Source: Capnocytophaga cynodegmi DSM 19736
Lineage (GTDB): Bacteria; Bacteroidota; Bacteroidia; Flavobacteriales; Flavobacteriaceae
Direction of reading: 5' to 3'
Assembly: GCF_000379185.1 (NCBI RefSeq)
Contig: NZ_KB900711.1
Location: forward strand, 1-50,822
DNA: 50,822 bases
A program made the position numbers and the translations under genes. Positions 1 through 9,196 of the stretch are shown here, in pieces (within the stretch, counting starts at the first letter, position 1; each line of letters begins with the position of its first letter). The notes under the pieces are model-generated. The model saw only the letters and a program-made list of their open reading frames with translations, made no database searches and had not been told where the DNA came from.

Positions 1-58
1 TTTAATATATATATTTATTTAAGACTATACAACTAAAAAAATAGATATTTTAAAGAAA

Positions 59-96
59 AAAACAGCTTTAAAATTAAAAGCTGTTTTATTTTTTTA
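59..96 (+). terminator. Intrinsic terminator of a gene left of the window
   Basis: An 11-bp stem (AAAACAGCTTT at 59-69 pairing with AAAGCTGTTTT at 77-87) is followed by a run of eight T. It lies before the prfB promoter, so it probably ends a plus-strand gene that lies outside the window. The A-rich left flank means it could also work in the other direction. Confidence 0.7.
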
Positions 97-206
97 CTTT
101 CTTGATACAAATTAACGAGTGTAGTTAGGAGTTTTTGTTTGGGAACATTTCAAAAATGATTATTATTCTTATAATAATAACTCAATCTGTTTTTCTTAAA
201 ATATAA

Positions 207-238
207 TTTGTATTCTTTATTTCTAAAATTTATATTTG
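207..238 (+). promoter_or_regulatory. prfB promoter (Bacteroidota type)
   Basis: TTTG at 207-210, a 20-base spacer, then TATATTTG at 231-238 match the Bacteroidota primary sigma consensus TTTG / TAnnTTTG. The prfB start codon lies 22 bases downstream, so the leader is very short. Confidence 0.7.
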
Positions 239-259
239 CCTTTTAAATTAAAAAATAAA

Positions 260-1361
260 ATGATAAACAACGAACAAGTAAAGGATTTAGTGAATCGCCT
301 AGGTGCGTTAAGGAGGTATCTTTGACATAGATGCTAAGTTGATTGAAATTACAAACGAAGAAGAGAAAACTTTTGCACCTGATTTCTGGAATAATCCTAA
401 AGAAGCTGAAAAAATAATGAAAGAGCTTCGGGCAAAGAAAAAATGGGTAGAAGATTATCAACAAGCTAAGGAGTATATTTCAGATTTGGAAATTCTTATG
501 GATTTTTTAAAGGAGGATTCTTCTATTGCAGAAGAGATCGGTGAACAATATCAAAAGGCTTTGCAAAGCATCGAAAACCTTGAGTTCAGAAATATGCTTT
601 CCGATGAAGGAGATAGTATGAGTGCCGTGTTGCAAATTACGGCTGGGGCAGGAGGAACCGAAAGTTGTGACTGGGCTTCAATGCTACTTAGAATGTATTC
701 AATGTGGTGTAATAACCAAAAGTATAGCATAAAAACTTTGAATTACCAAGAGGGGGATGTAGCTGGAATTAAAACGGTTACTATTGAAATAGAGGGAGAA
801 TATGCTTTTGGATATTTGAAAGGTGAGAATGGAGTACATCGCTTGGTGCGTATTTCGCCTTTTGATAGTAATGCCAAACGTCATACGTCTTTTGTTTCAG
901 TGTACGTGTATCCTTTGGCAGATGATACTATTGAAATTGAAATAAATCCGTCTGATATTACCTTTGAAACAATGCGTTCGAGTGGGGCAGGAGGACAGAA
1001 TGTTAACAAAGTAGAAACTGCTGTGCGTTTAAGACACCACCCTACAGGGATTATAATAGAAAATTCGGAAACCCGAAGTCAGCTTGATAATAAAAATAAG
1101 GCTTTACAGCTCTTAAAGTCACAGCTTTATGAAATTGAGCTAAAAAAACGTCAAGCAAAACGTGATGAAATTGAAGCCGGAAAGATGAAAATTGAGTGGG
1201 GATCACAGATTCGTAATTACGTGATGCATCCATACAAATTGGTGAAAGATGTTCGTACAGGATATGAATCTACTGATGTGGATAGTGTTATGAATGGCGA
1301 AATTGACCAATTCCTCAAGGCCTATTTAATGTTGATGGGGCAGTCAGAAATTGAAAATTAA
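260..1361 (+). CDS. prfB: Peptide chain release factor 2 (programmed +1 frameshift)
   Basis: RF2 recognises UGA and UAA stop codons in the ribosomal A site and triggers peptide release. The gene is read in two frames. A 21-codon first segment starts at ATG 260 and ends at an in-frame TGA at 323-325. The shift site CTT TGA C is preceded by an AGGAGG internal Shine-Dalgarno at 311-316, the classical RF2 autoregulation signal. After slipping +1 the frame continues from GAC at 324 to TAA at 1359-1361, giving about 366 residues, normal for the family. The long frame holds the catalytic GGQ loop ([14 protein letters not shown]) and the SPF tripeptide for stop-codon recognition (VRISPFDS). Without allowing for the shift the gene would appear to start at TTG 339, which lacks the N-terminus. 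Confidence 0.97.
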
Positions 1362-1370
1362 ATTTACAAA

Positions 1371-2114
1371 ATGAAAAGAGTTGGTGTAACATTTATTTTT
1401 CTATTATTTTTTGGAAATCTTTTTGCCCAAAATGAAGAAATTGTACGTGGACGTGTAATGAATGATACGATTCCCGTGATGGGAGTTCACGTACAAAATC
1501 TTCATACTCAATTGTTCTCTACCACTGATGAAAAAGGATACTTCACAATAAAAGCAACTATTGGGAATACACTTCAATTAACCCACGTTAGTATGCAAAC
1601 AGTCTTCAGAAATATTGCAAAAGCAGATTTTCAGGTTACTGGAATAGTGATACAAATGAAAGAACATATTAATGAACTGGAGGAAGTTCAGGTGACAAAG
1701 CATAAAAATATCACAGCTCAAGAACTTGGAATTTTGCAACACACTCCTATACGAAGAACATATGGAGAGAAAAAAGTCTATAGCAATACTAGAGTTTTCA
1801 GTGGGGGACTAGACGTGGCTGCTCTCATTAATGCTATAACAGGCAAAAGAAAGCAAATAAAAAAAGATTTGCAAAATGAACGAAATATGGCAGTTGCAAC
1901 CTATATTTCTGAGAATATGGGGAATTTTCTAAAGAAAGAACTTAAATTATCTGAAGAAGAAATCAATGCTTTGGCGTATTACGTTATGGAAAGACCAGAA
2001 TTTCACAAAGCTGTTCAGGAGAATAATCTGAAGGATTTAGAATTTATGCTTATAGATGTTTGGGTAGAGTTACAAGGAATGCTGGAACGTGAACTAAAAA
2101 ATGAAAAACAGTAA
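1371..2114 (+). CDS. Exported carboxypeptidase-regulatory-like domain protein (first tandem copy)
   Basis: 247 residues. A signal peptide (MKRVGVTFIFLLFFGNLFAQ, cleavage after about residue 20) is followed by a CarboxypepD_reg-like beta-sandwich at about 25-110. Its marks are VRGRVMNDTIPVMGVHVQN, the TTDEKGYFTIKA turn and GNTLQLTHVSMQT. This is the fold found at the N-terminus of SusC-type receptors, but no plug or barrel follows. The C-terminal half (about 115-247) is alpha-helical and charged, with LSEEEINALAYYVMERPEFH; I do not recognise a family for it. The gene begins 9 bases after the prfB stop and overlaps the next gene, a clear paralogue, by 14 bases. A periplasmic or envelope location is expected; function unknown. 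Confidence 0.85.
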   Translation: MKRVGVTFIFLLFFGNLFAQNEEIVRGRVMNDTIPVMGVHVQNLHTQLFSTTDEKGYFTIKATIGNTLQLTHVSMQTVFRNIAKADFQVTGIVIQMKEHINELEEVQVTKHKNITAQELGILQHTPIRRTYGEKKVYSNTRVFSGGLDVAALINAITGKRKQIKKDLQNERNMAVATYISENMGNFLKKELKLSEEEINALAYYVMERPEFHKAVQENNLKDLEFMLIDVWVELQGMLERELKNEKQ

Positions 2115-2859
2115 GCAATTTATATTTTTGTTTCTTCTGTTTGTGGGCGAAATGCTCATTGCTCAGGAAAGTGTAATCATCAATGGGAAAATAATTGATG
2201 AAAAACAACCCTTGCAAGGTGTTCACATACAAAATTTAGAGAGAAATCGTTTTACAATAACAGATACAGAAGGAAAATTTTCTATTGAGGCTTTTCTCGG
2301 CAATACATTGAAAATTACTTATGTAGGTAAAGAAACAATTTATCGTGTTATTACTCGGTTTGATTTAGAAACAGACCAGCTACTTTTAGTGAAAATGAAA
2401 GATGAACTGATTAAGATAGAGGAAGTTGAAGTTTCTAAAAATCCAGATATAAATGCACAATCGCTCGGGATATTACAACACAAGCCTATAGAAAGAACTT
2501 ATAACGAAAAGCGAGTTTATAGTGAAACACGGATTTTACCAAGTGGGCTTTGGCCTTTGCTTGTAGGTGCAGTTTCAGTAAATTTTGAAGGTTTGATTAA
2601 TGCAATTACAGGAAAAAGTAAAAAAATAAAACAATTAGTAGCCAATGATGAAAATGTGAAAGTAGCGAATTACATCATTGAAAATATGTCTACTTTTCTT
2701 CGCAAAACGGTTCGGCTTACTGATGAGGAAATAGAAAAATTGTCCTATTTTGTTATGGAAAAACCTCAGTTTCACGACGTAATAAAGGCCAAAAATCATA
2801 AAATGTTGGAATTTATGCTTGCAGATGCTTGGGTAGAATTACAGCAAAATGCAAAATAA
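2101..2859 (+). CDS. Exported carboxypeptidase-regulatory-like domain protein (second tandem copy)
   Basis: 252 residues, paralogous to the preceding gene over its whole length. It has a signal peptide (about residues 1-21, ending IAQ), then the same CarboxypepD_reg-like sandwich (INGKIIDEKQPLQGVHIQN, ITDTEGKFSIEA, GNTLKITYVG). The shared second half begins with SLGILQHKPIERTYNEKRVYS (compare LGILQHTPIRRTYGEKKVYS upstream) and ends with EFMLADAWVELQ. Copy two has extra residues around LWPLLVGAVSVNFEGL in the middle, which look hydrophobic enough to touch a membrane. The start lies inside the end of the first copy, so the two are probably translationally coupled. The stop is followed by about 185 bases with no gene before the mutase. 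Function unknown. Confidence 0.85.
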   Translation: MKNSKQFIFLFLLFVGEMLIAQESVIINGKIIDEKQPLQGVHIQNLERNRFTITDTEGKFSIEAFLGNTLKITYVGKETIYRVITRFDLETDQLLLVKMKDELIKIEEVEVSKNPDINAQSLGILQHKPIERTYNEKRVYSETRILPSGLWPLLVGAVSVNFEGLINAITGKSKKIKQLVANDENVKVANYIIENMSTFLRKTVRLTDEEIEKLSYFVMEKPQFHDVIKAKNHKMLEFMLADAWVELQQNAK

Positions 2860-2987
2860 ATGTCAGTAAATTATCAAAAGGAAAATAAATCAGCAAGTTA
2901 TATACTATTCGGTATAAGATAGCTTTTAAATATATTTCTTCTTAAAAAATATTAATTTTTTTGCTAAGGAAATTGATATAAATTTTT

Positions 2988-2995
2988 TATCTTTG
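2988..2995 (+). promoter_or_regulatory. Promoter -7 box of the phosphohexomutase gene
   Basis: TATCTTTG matches TAnnTTTG and lies 51 bases before the mutase start. The -33 element is not clear: a TTTG at 2960-2963 gives a 24-base spacer, longer than usual. Confidence 0.5.
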
Positions 2996-3046
2996 CTTAG
3001 TTGAAAAACGATAAGTAAAATAAAAATATCTTCTAATTTATATACT

Positions 3047-4759
3047 ATGTTAGAAAAAAGTATTGAAACAGCAAAAACGTGGCTTTCTGATGTTTTTGAT
3101 GCAGAAACCCGAAGCAAAGTACAAGAACTTCTTGATGGAAATCTTGACGAATTAAAGGAATCTTTCTACAAAAATCTTGAATTTGGAACTGGAGGAATGC
3201 GTGGTATTATGGGAATCGGTACAAACCGAATTAATAAATACACGCTCGGAAGAAACACGCAAGGACTAAGTGATTATCTGAAAAAAACATTTCCTAACGA
3301 ACAACCTAAAGTGGCAATTGCTCACGATTGCAGGAATAATTCGAAAACATTAGCGAAAGTTGTTGCTGATGTTTTTTCAGCTAACGGAATAAAGGTTTTT
3401 TTGTTTTCGGATTTGCGTCCAACTCCAGAACTTTCATTTGCAGTACGTTATTTGGGGTGCCAATGCGGAATTGTGCTAACAGCATCGCATAATCCACCTG
3501 AATATAATGGCTACAAAGTGTATTGGGAAGATGGTGGTCAGTTGGTTCCTCCGCAAGATGGAGACATAATGAAGGCTATTGAAGCAGTTGATTTTAAGGA
3601 TATTAAATTTGATGCTGATGAAAATTTGATTGAGTGGATTGATACTGAGTTAGATAATGCCTTTGCAGAAGCTTCCATTAAAAACGGTAGTTTTAACGCT
3701 CCGGAAAAGGAAAATTTGAAAGTAGTTTTTACTTCTTTGCACGGAACTTCAATTACAATGGTACCAGAAGTTTTGAAACGAGCTGGTTACACAAACGTTC
3801 ATATTGTAGAAGAACAAGCAAAACCTGACGGAAATTTCCCAACGGTGAAATCACCTAATCCTGAAGAGCCAGAGGCTTTAACAATGGCTTTGAAAAAAGC
3901 TGACGAAATAAATGCAGATATTGTAATTGGTACAGACCCCGATTGCGACCGAGTGGGTGTTGCCGTTCGTGACTTGGAAGGGAAAATGGTACTTCTGAAC
4001 GGAAACCAAACGATGGTGATGATGACTTTATTTTTATTGCAGAAACATAAAGAAAAAGGATTCAAAGGCAACGAGTTTGTGGGGTCAACAATTGTTTCCA
4101 CTCCTATGATGAATGATGTAGCAACTGCCTTTGGTGTAGAATGCAAAGTTGGGTTGACAGGATTCAAGTGGATTGCAAAAATGATTCGTGATTTTTCCGA
4201 CCAAACATTTATTGGTGGTGGTGAAGAAAGCTTTGGATATATGGTTGGGGATTTCGTTCGTGATAAAGATGCCGTTACAGCAACATTATTAGCTTGTGAA
4301 ATTGCAGCTACAGCTAAGGCTTCAGGTAGTTCTTTTTACAAGGAGTTGCTAAAGGCTTATGTGGATTATGTTTTCTACAAGGAATATTTAATTTCATTGG
4401 TTCGTAAAGGAATTTCAGGTTCACAAGAAATTGCTCAAATGATGAAAGACCTACGTGAAAATCCACTAAAAGAAATCAATGGAGAAAAAGTTACAATGGT
4501 TGAAGATTACCAAACTTCAAAAGCTCATAATATTTTAACAGGTGAGATCGAAGATATTGATATTCCAAAATCAAATGTATTGATTTACTATACTGAAAAC
4601 GGAACAAAAATTGCGGCACGCCCAAGTGGGACAGAGCCAAAAATTAAATTCTATTTCAGTGTGAATACAAAATTAGATAGTGTCGATAAATTTAAAGAGA
4701 CTGAAAAGGTCTTAGATGAAAAAATAAAAGCAATTGTTTCAGATATGAAATTATCATAA
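3047..4759 (+). CDS. Phospho-sugar mutase (phosphoglucomutase/phosphomannomutase)
   Basis: 570 residues, full length for the alpha-D-phosphohexomutase family, which moves phosphate between C1 and C6 of hexoses in the cytoplasm (glucose-1-P to glucose-6-P, possibly mannose phosphates). Seen: [17 protein letters not shown] near residue 47; the active-site serine loop [13 protein letters not shown] with Ser147; the magnesium loop DPDCDR at 297-302; the sugar-binding GGGEESFGY near 390; and the phosphate-binding [11 protein letters not shown] at the C-terminus. The length and the [17 protein letters not shown] stretch fit the longer PgcA-type branch. It stands alone with its own promoter and ends at a terminator. 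Substrate preference cannot be read from sequence. Confidence 0.93.
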   Translation: MLEKSIETAKTWLSDVFDAETRSKVQELLDGNLDELKESFYKNLEFGTGGMRGIMGIGTNRINKYTLGRNTQGLSDYLKKTFPNEQPKVAIAHDCRNNSKTLAKVVADVFSANGIKVFLFSDLRPTPELSFAVRYLGCQCGIVLTASHNPPEYNGYKVYWEDGGQLVPPQDGDIMKAIEAVDFKDIKFDADENLIEWIDTELDNAFAEASIKNGSFNAPEKENLKVVFTSLHGTSITMVPEVLKRAGYTNVHIVEEQAKPDGNFPTVKSPNPEEPEALTMALKKADEINADIVIGTDPDCDRVGVAVRDLEGKMVLLNGNQTMVMMTLFLLQKHKEKGFKGNEFVGSTIVSTPMMNDVATAFGVECKVGLTGFKWIAKMIRDFSDQTFIGGGEESFGYMVGDFVRDKDAVTATLLACEIAATAKASGSSFYKELLKAYVDYVFYKEYLISLVRKGISGSQEIAQMMKDLRENPLKEINGEKVTMVEDYQTSKAHNILTGEIEDIDIPKSNVLIYYTENGTKIAARPSGTEPKIKFYFSVNTKLDSVDKFKETEKVLDEKIKAIVSDMKLS

Positions 4760-4778
4760 CAATTTGAATATTAAAAAG

Positions 4779-4806
4779 AAAAGCTACCTTTTGGGTAGCT
4801 TTTTTG
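4779..4806. terminator. Shared bidirectional terminator between mutase and yaaA
   Basis: Stem AAAAGCTACC (4779-4788) pairs with GGTAGCTTTT (4794-4803) with loop TTTTG; T-rich on the plus side and A-rich on the other. The two genes converge here and the yaaA stop codon abuts the hairpin. Confidence 0.85.
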
Positions 4807-5568
4807 TTATCTAACAAAAATGAGTTCTCCTTTTTTTACGGATAAACTTTCACTAAAGTTGTATCCTTCATAATTGAATCCTTTTAAGCCATCAATTGTT
4901 TGGACATCATTTTTGATGATGTATTTTACCATTAGTCCACGAGCTTTTTTTGCATAAAAACTAATAATTTTAAGTTCATCGCCTTTCCAATCTTTAAAAA
5001 TGGGGGTAACAACCGAAGTCTTTAGTTTTTTAACATCAATAGCCTTGAAATATTCATTACTTGCTAAGTTTATAAATAACTCATTATCTGATAATTCATT
5101 GTTTAAAGCGTTTGTGATTTTATCTTTCCAAAAATCGTATAAGTCTTTACTTCCTGCGATGCTAATTTTTGTACCCATTTCCAAACGATAAGGTTGTATC
5201 AAATCCAAAGGTTTTAATAGCCCGTATTGCCCTGAAAGAATGCGTAACGTCTTTTGCAATTTCTCGATTTCATTGTTATTGAGAGAAAGAATATCCAATC
5301 CGTCATAAACATCACCATCAAAAACGTATGCAGCTTGTTTAGCATTTTTGGTAGAAAAAGGTAGTGAAAATTCTTGATTTCGTTGCCAGTTAAGGTCGGC
5401 AAGTTTTTCTGAAATATGCATCAATTCAGCTAACGTATTGGGAGTTAGTTTTTTCAATTCAGTATTAACTTCCTTCATTTCTGTTTGAAAGATTGGTAGA
5501 GAGTATTCTTTCGTAGGGATATTTTTATCGAAATTTAGTGACTTGGCTGGGGATATAACTATTTTCAT
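4807..5568 (-). CDS. yaaA: Peroxide stress protein YaaA (DUF328/UPF0246)
   Basis: 253 residues, full length. In E. coli YaaA lowers free intracellular iron during hydrogen peroxide stress and so limits Fenton damage to DNA. Family marks are the N-terminus MKIVISPAKSLNF, AAYVFDGDVYDGLD, LRILSGQYGLLKPLDLIQPYRLEMGTK (residue region 110-135), NLASNEYFKA and the basic FYAKKARGLMVKYI near 205. It is monocistronic, with the start 134 bases from the divergent lipoprotein gene. No OxyR-type operator could be identified by eye. Confidence 0.93.
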   Translation of the reverse strand: MKIVISPAKSLNFDKNIPTKEYSLPIFQTEMKEVNTELKKLTPNTLAELMHISEKLADLNWQRNQEFSLPFSTKNAKQAAYVFDGDVYDGLDILSLNNNEIEKLQKTLRILSGQYGLLKPLDLIQPYRLEMGTKISIAGSKDLYDFWKDKITNALNNELSDNELFINLASNEYFKAIDVKKLKTSVVTPIFKDWKGDELKIISFYAKKARGLMVKYIIKNDVQTIDGLKGFNYEGYNFSESLSVKKGELIFVR

Positions 5569-5644
5569 ATGAAACTAAAATTAATATAATAAGTGCGAAG
5601 GTATTTATTTTTACTCTAATAGTCAAAAAAACGAAATATTTTTC

Positions 5645-5673
5645 TTGTATCTAATTCTTTATTCTTATTTTTG
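5645..5673 (+). promoter_or_regulatory. Promoter of the lipoprotein-hydrolase operon
   Basis: TTG at 5645-5647, an 18-base spacer and TATTTTTG at 5666-5673 fit the Bacteroidota consensus. The start codon is 33 bases downstream. Confidence 0.65.
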
Positions 5674-5705
5674 CTACCGTTTTTTTAATAGTTCAATAAA
5701 TAAAT

Positions 5706-6200
5706 ATGAGAAAATTATTTTTAAATTTAGTAATGTTTTCGATGCTTTTGTTTGTTTCTTGTTCAGGAGATTCTCCTAGAAAAGTCGCAGAAAAATTCTT
5801 GGAAGCTATGGAAAATCAAAACTTTGAGGAAGCTAAAAAGTATTCGGACGATTCGATGAAACAACTTTTGAATATGCTTGATAGTATGCCTAAGGACAAT
5901 AACAAAAAGGCTGAAAATGCAAAAGTAAAAGTAATGAAGGTAGAAGAAAATGGTGATAAGGCAAAAGTTTTTTATATTGTTGAAAGTTCTGAGATTCAAG
6001 AAGAAAGCAAAGAGCAAAGCATTGATTTAAAGAAAGTTGATGGAAATTGGAAGGTTTCTTTTAATAAGGAAGAAATGAACAAGGAAGAACCTGTAGGAAA
6101 TTTAGACGCTACAGAATCTGAAAATCAATCAAGTGAAGAAGAAATCACAACAGAACTAGAAGATTTAGAAGCGGAGGTGGTTACTGAAACAACGGAATAA
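5706..6200 (+). CDS. Small lipoprotein with DUF4878-like fold
   Basis: 164 residues. A lipobox (LLFVSCSG, lipidated Cys at about residue 19) marks an inner- or outer-membrane lipoprotein. Residues 24-125 (SPRKVAEKFLEAMENQNFEEA, then KVMKVEENGDKAKVFYIVE and LKKVDGNWKVSFNKEEM) have the helix-plus-sheet pattern of the NTF2-like DUF4878 lipoproteins common in Bacteroidota. The C-terminal 35 residues are highly acidic (Glu/Thr/Ser-rich) and probably disordered. The gene is 24 bases upstream of the cysteine hydrolase gene and probably cotranscribed with it. Function unknown. Confidence 0.8.
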   Translation: MRKLFLNLVMFSMLLFVSCSGDSPRKVAEKFLEAMENQNFEEAKKYSDDSMKQLLNMLDSMPKDNNKKAENAKVKVMKVEENGDKAKVFYIVESSEIQEESKEQSIDLKKVDGNWKVSFNKEEMNKEEPVGNLDATESENQSSEEEITTELEDLEAEVVTETTE

Positions 6201-6224
6201 TAAAAGTGTAAAAAGAACTGAAAA

Positions 6225-6899
6225 ATGAAGAAATATCTAATAAAAGGGACTTTATTTTTCAGTTTTTTTTTGTTGTTCTTGTGGGGAAGTTTTCATTTAT
6301 TCTTTTGGGTAGATAGAAATCAGGAGAGCAAACTCATAAGGCAAAATCAGAAAATTGCACGTTTTTCTCAAGAAGATTTAAAGAAAATACAACAGGGAGA
6401 TATTATTCTTAGGAGAGGATATGGTTTTTTTAGTGATTTGATTTCCAAAAAGTTAAATGACTCTGTTTTTGACGTTACTCACTCTGGAATTTTGTATTTA
6501 AAAGATGATAAATGGTGGGTAATTCATTCACTTTCATCTGATACGAGTGACACGGACGGAATGCAAGAACAATCACTTAACCAGTTTTTGAAGGGGTCAA
6601 TGCCTGAGAGAATTATTATTGTACGTCCTAAAAACATTACTAAAGAGCAGGGGCAACGGATTGTAAATCAGGCAAAATATTATTTACAAAAAAAAGTTCC
6701 ATTCGACCGAATGGGAGTTATTGATGAGCCTTCACAAATGTATTGTACAGAGCTTATTTGGCAAATTTTGGGAAATGATTTGAAATTGATTTCTTTACCC
6801 AAAGATAATGGAGAAAGGAAAAATTTATTTTATTCAATGAAAGGAACTTATAATCCGAAATATTTTGATATTGTGATAAATAAGTATCCAAAGAAATAA
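6225..6899 (+). CDS. YiiX/YebB-like NlpC/P60-family cysteine hydrolase
   Basis: 224 residues. One N-terminal membrane segment (about 8-28) anchors the protein to the envelope. The rest matches the YiiX/DUF830 permuted papain-like family: QQGDIILRRGYGFFSDLI near 58-75, the catalytic histidine in DVTHSGILYL, and the nucleophile in MYCTELIWQIL near the C-terminus. In this permuted fold the His comes before the Cys, as seen here. Family members are thought to cleave amide or ester bonds in cell-wall or lipid substrates, but the true substrate is unknown. It is the second gene of the lipoprotein operon, suggesting an envelope task shared with it. Confidence 0.85.
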   Translation: MKKYLIKGTLFFSFFLLFLWGSFHLFFWVDRNQESKLIRQNQKIARFSQEDLKKIQQGDIILRRGYGFFSDLISKKLNDSVFDVTHSGILYLKDDKWWVIHSLSSDTSDTDGMQEQSLNQFLKGSMPERIIIVRPKNITKEQGQRIVNQAKYYLQKKVPFDRMGVIDEPSQMYCTELIWQILGNDLKLISLPKDNGERKNLFYSMKGTYNPKYFDIVINKYPKK

Positions 6900-6927
6900 A
6901 AAAAGACAACAAAAAAAGAGTGTAATA

Positions 6928-6958
6928 TTTGTCAGTTTAAAAAAAAATCGTACATTTG
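6928..6958 (+). promoter_or_regulatory. rpmH promoter
   Basis: TTTG at 6928-6931, a 19-base spacer and TACATTTG at 6951-6958 form a near-perfect Bacteroidota promoter. The start codon follows after 69 bases, leaving a leader of about 60 bases. Confidence 0.8.
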
Positions 6959-7027
6959 CCCCACTTTTAAATAGAGAAAGGTTTATAAATTTTATTTGAG
7001 ATAAGATATTTTTAAAGATTTAGGACA

Positions 7028-7186
7028 ATGAAAAGAACATTTCAACCATCAAAAAGAAAGAGAAGAAATAAACACGGTTTCAGAGAGCGTATGGCTACTG
7101 CAAACGGTAGAAAAGTATTAGCGAGAAGAAGAGCTAAGGGAAGAAAAAAATTAACAGTTTCTTCAGAACCAAGACATAAAAAATAA
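7028..7186 (+). CDS. rpmH: 50S ribosomal protein L34
   Basis: 52 residues starting [18 protein letters not shown] and ending in Lys-Lys, with the family's [23 protein letters not shown] core. L34 is a very basic small protein of the large ribosomal subunit. The frame is short but unmistakable. It has its own strong promoter and a terminator 30 bases after the stop. The usual neighbours rnpA, yidC and dnaA are not here, as is common in Bacteroidota. Confidence 0.97.
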   Translation: MKRTFQPSKRKRRNKHGFRERMATANGRKVLARRRAKGRKKLTVSSEPRHKK

Positions 7187-7215
7187 TGTCGATGGTTGGG
7201 TTTTACAATATATAA

Positions 7216-7249
7216 AGGTGTTATCTTTTTTAGGTAACACCTTTTTTTT
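7216..7249 (+). terminator. rpmH terminator
   Basis: Stem GGTGTTA/TAACACC with an ATCTTTTTTAGG-like loop followed by eight T. Between here and the next gene (7250-7469) there is AT-rich DNA with a possible TATTTTTTG promoter box near 7399 and nothing else recognised. Confidence 0.8.
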
Positions 7250-7469
7250 AAAATTTCTATAAAAAAAGGTGTTTTTTGATAGGATTCCGAAAACCCTAAT
7301 CAAATGGTGTTGCTCTTTGAAAGAGACAAATTCTTAACTTTTAGTTACTTGAAAAATGTCTTCAAAGGAAAGAGACATAGATAAAAATTCAGTTGTTGTA
7401 TTTTTTGCAATAGCTCAAAATGAAAACTAATTTATGGCTTGATACAGAATTAAGAAAAGATAGAATATT

Positions 7470-9182
7470 ATGGAAGCGGGAAAAAAAACAATCAATGATA
7501 TTTTTAATGGAAATAGGGTTTTAGAAATTCCTTTTTTTCAAAGAGCTTATGTTTGGGGGGAAGACCAATGGGAAAGGCTACTGGAAGATATGGAAAATGT
7601 AAGTGAGACCGATAAACCATATTTTTTAGGTTCGGTAATTCTAAAGCAACAACCAACCCAAACAGTAAGTAGGGCAGGAGACCGAAGAACTGTGATTGAT
7701 GGACAACAAAGATTAACCACTTTGAACATCTTTTTTAAAGTTTTGTGTTTGAAAACCAATCAAGATGGGAGATTTGAACGAATTTTTAAACTAATTGATG
7801 AAAGTATCTCCTTATTACATAATCATAATGATGTTGAAAATTTTAATAGAATTTTAAATTTATCTACATTAGAAGATTTATCAGAAACGGATAATATCAC
7901 TTTGGCTTATACCTATTTTAAAAAGAATTTAAATCCCGAGAAATTAGATTTTGGTAAAATTTTAACGAATATTCTTTTTGTAGGAATTGACCTTGATGAA
8001 CGAGAAGATGAGCAACAAATTTTTGATACTATTAACTCTCTTGGTGTTAAGTTAACTACTGCTGAATTACTTAAAAATTATTTTTTTGGTAGGGAGGAAA
8101 AAGATTTATACGAAAAATATTGGAAAAATATATTTGAAGCCGATGATGAAACCAAAAATTATTGGGATAGAGAAATAACCACTGGTAGAATTCGTAGAAC
8201 ATTTATTGATTTATTTTTTTGGGCATATTTACAAATAAAAATTCAAGAACCAACTTTAAAAATTAAAACAGAAGATAAGATAGAATTTTCAAAAGTAGAA
8301 ACGCTTTTCGAATCTTACAAAAATCTTATAAAAAATTACAATCTAAACAAAAATGATATTCTTTTAGAGATAAAAGATTATGCAAAAATATTTAGTGGTA
8401 ATTTTGATTATGAAGTTGTCAATACTGAACTTACTCCAAATAATGGCATAGAAAGAATAACGACAATTATTTTTGGATTAGATACTTCCACTTTAATTCC
8501 GTATATTTTATATGTTCTGAAAAATACTCAAAATGATAAAAATACTCAAAATGAACTTTTTGAAATATTAGAAAGTTATGTGATGCGTAGAATGGTAATT
8601 CACGCTAATACAAAAAATTATAATCAACTTTTTACCGATAGACTCATTCAGAATGAAATTTTATCAAAGCAAGAGTTCATAAACTTTTTTGAGAGGCAAG
8701 AAGACCAAATCAACTTCTTTCCTAATGATGAAGAGTTAAAAAAAGGATTTGACAATGCTATACTTGTAAATAAACAAGCAGCAGGGATTGTATATTTTAT
8801 AGAATCTAAATTGCGAAATGGAATGGATAGTACTCGCCTTTTAGGAATTTCAAAATATACTCTGGAACACTTAATGCCTAAAAAATGGGAAAATAATTGG
8901 GGGAAAATAAATGATAAAGAGAAACGAGATTTTAGAAATCGGAAATTACTCACTCTTGGTAACCTCGCTATTATTACGCAGTCTTTAAATTCATCAATCC
9001 GAGATGCGAATTGGAAAACTAAGAAAAAAGGAAAGGATAAAAGAGGAGGTTTGGCACTTTATTCATCGGGAATAAAAACTTTGGTTCCTTTTCTTTCGTT
9101 AGAAAATTGGAATGAGGAAGAAATACAAAAAAGAGCTGATTTTCTCTATAATGAGGCCGTTAAAATTTGGAAAAAAAACTAA
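7470..9182 (+). CDS. DUF262/DUF1524 protein, GmrSD-type modification-dependent nuclease
   Basis: 570 residues. The N-terminal DUF262 (GmrS-like, ParB/sulfiredoxin-type nucleotide-hydrolysing fold) shows PFFQRAYVW at 21-29 and the DGQQRLTTL signature at 77-85. After a helical middle, the C-terminal DUF1524 (GmrD-like HNH-type nuclease) shows LEHLMPKKW with His467 and LTLGNLAIITQSLNSSIRDANW. Fused GmrSD enzymes such as E. coli GmrSD and the related BrxU are type IV systems that cut phage DNA with modified cytosines. It is a single gene with no methylase or partner. It sits between rpmH and carB with 14 bases to carB, so it may have been inserted in an older carB promoter region. Target modification is unknown. 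Confidence 0.87.
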   Translation: MEAGKKTINDIFNGNRVLEIPFFQRAYVWGEDQWERLLEDMENVSETDKPYFLGSVILKQQPTQTVSRAGDRRTVIDGQQRLTTLNIFFKVLCLKTNQDGRFERIFKLIDESISLLHNHNDVENFNRILNLSTLEDLSETDNITLAYTYFKKNLNPEKLDFGKILTNILFVGIDLDEREDEQQIFDTINSLGVKLTTAELLKNYFFGREEKDLYEKYWKNIFEADDETKNYWDREITTGRIRRTFIDLFFWAYLQIKIQEPTLKIKTEDKIEFSKVETLFESYKNLIKNYNLNKNDILLEIKDYAKIFSGNFDYEVVNTELTPNNGIERITTIIFGLDTSTLIPYILYVLKNTQNDKNTQNELFEILESYVMRRMVIHANTKNYNQLFTDRLIQNEILSKQEFINFFERQEDQINFFPNDEELKKGFDNAILVNKQAAGIVYFIESKLRNGMDSTRLLGISKYTLEHLMPKKWENNWGKINDKEKRDFRNRKLLTLGNLAIITQSLNSSIRDANWKTKKKGKDKRGGLALYSSGIKTLVPFLSLENWNEEEIQKRADFLYNEAVKIWKKN

Positions 9183-9196
9183 AAACATAGGAAAAA

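Noticed and set aside
7420-7545. A short frame beginning MKTNLWLDTEL before the DUF262 gene
   Set aside because: It overlaps the DUF262 start in another frame after 15 codons and ends at once; no sign of a real leader peptide.
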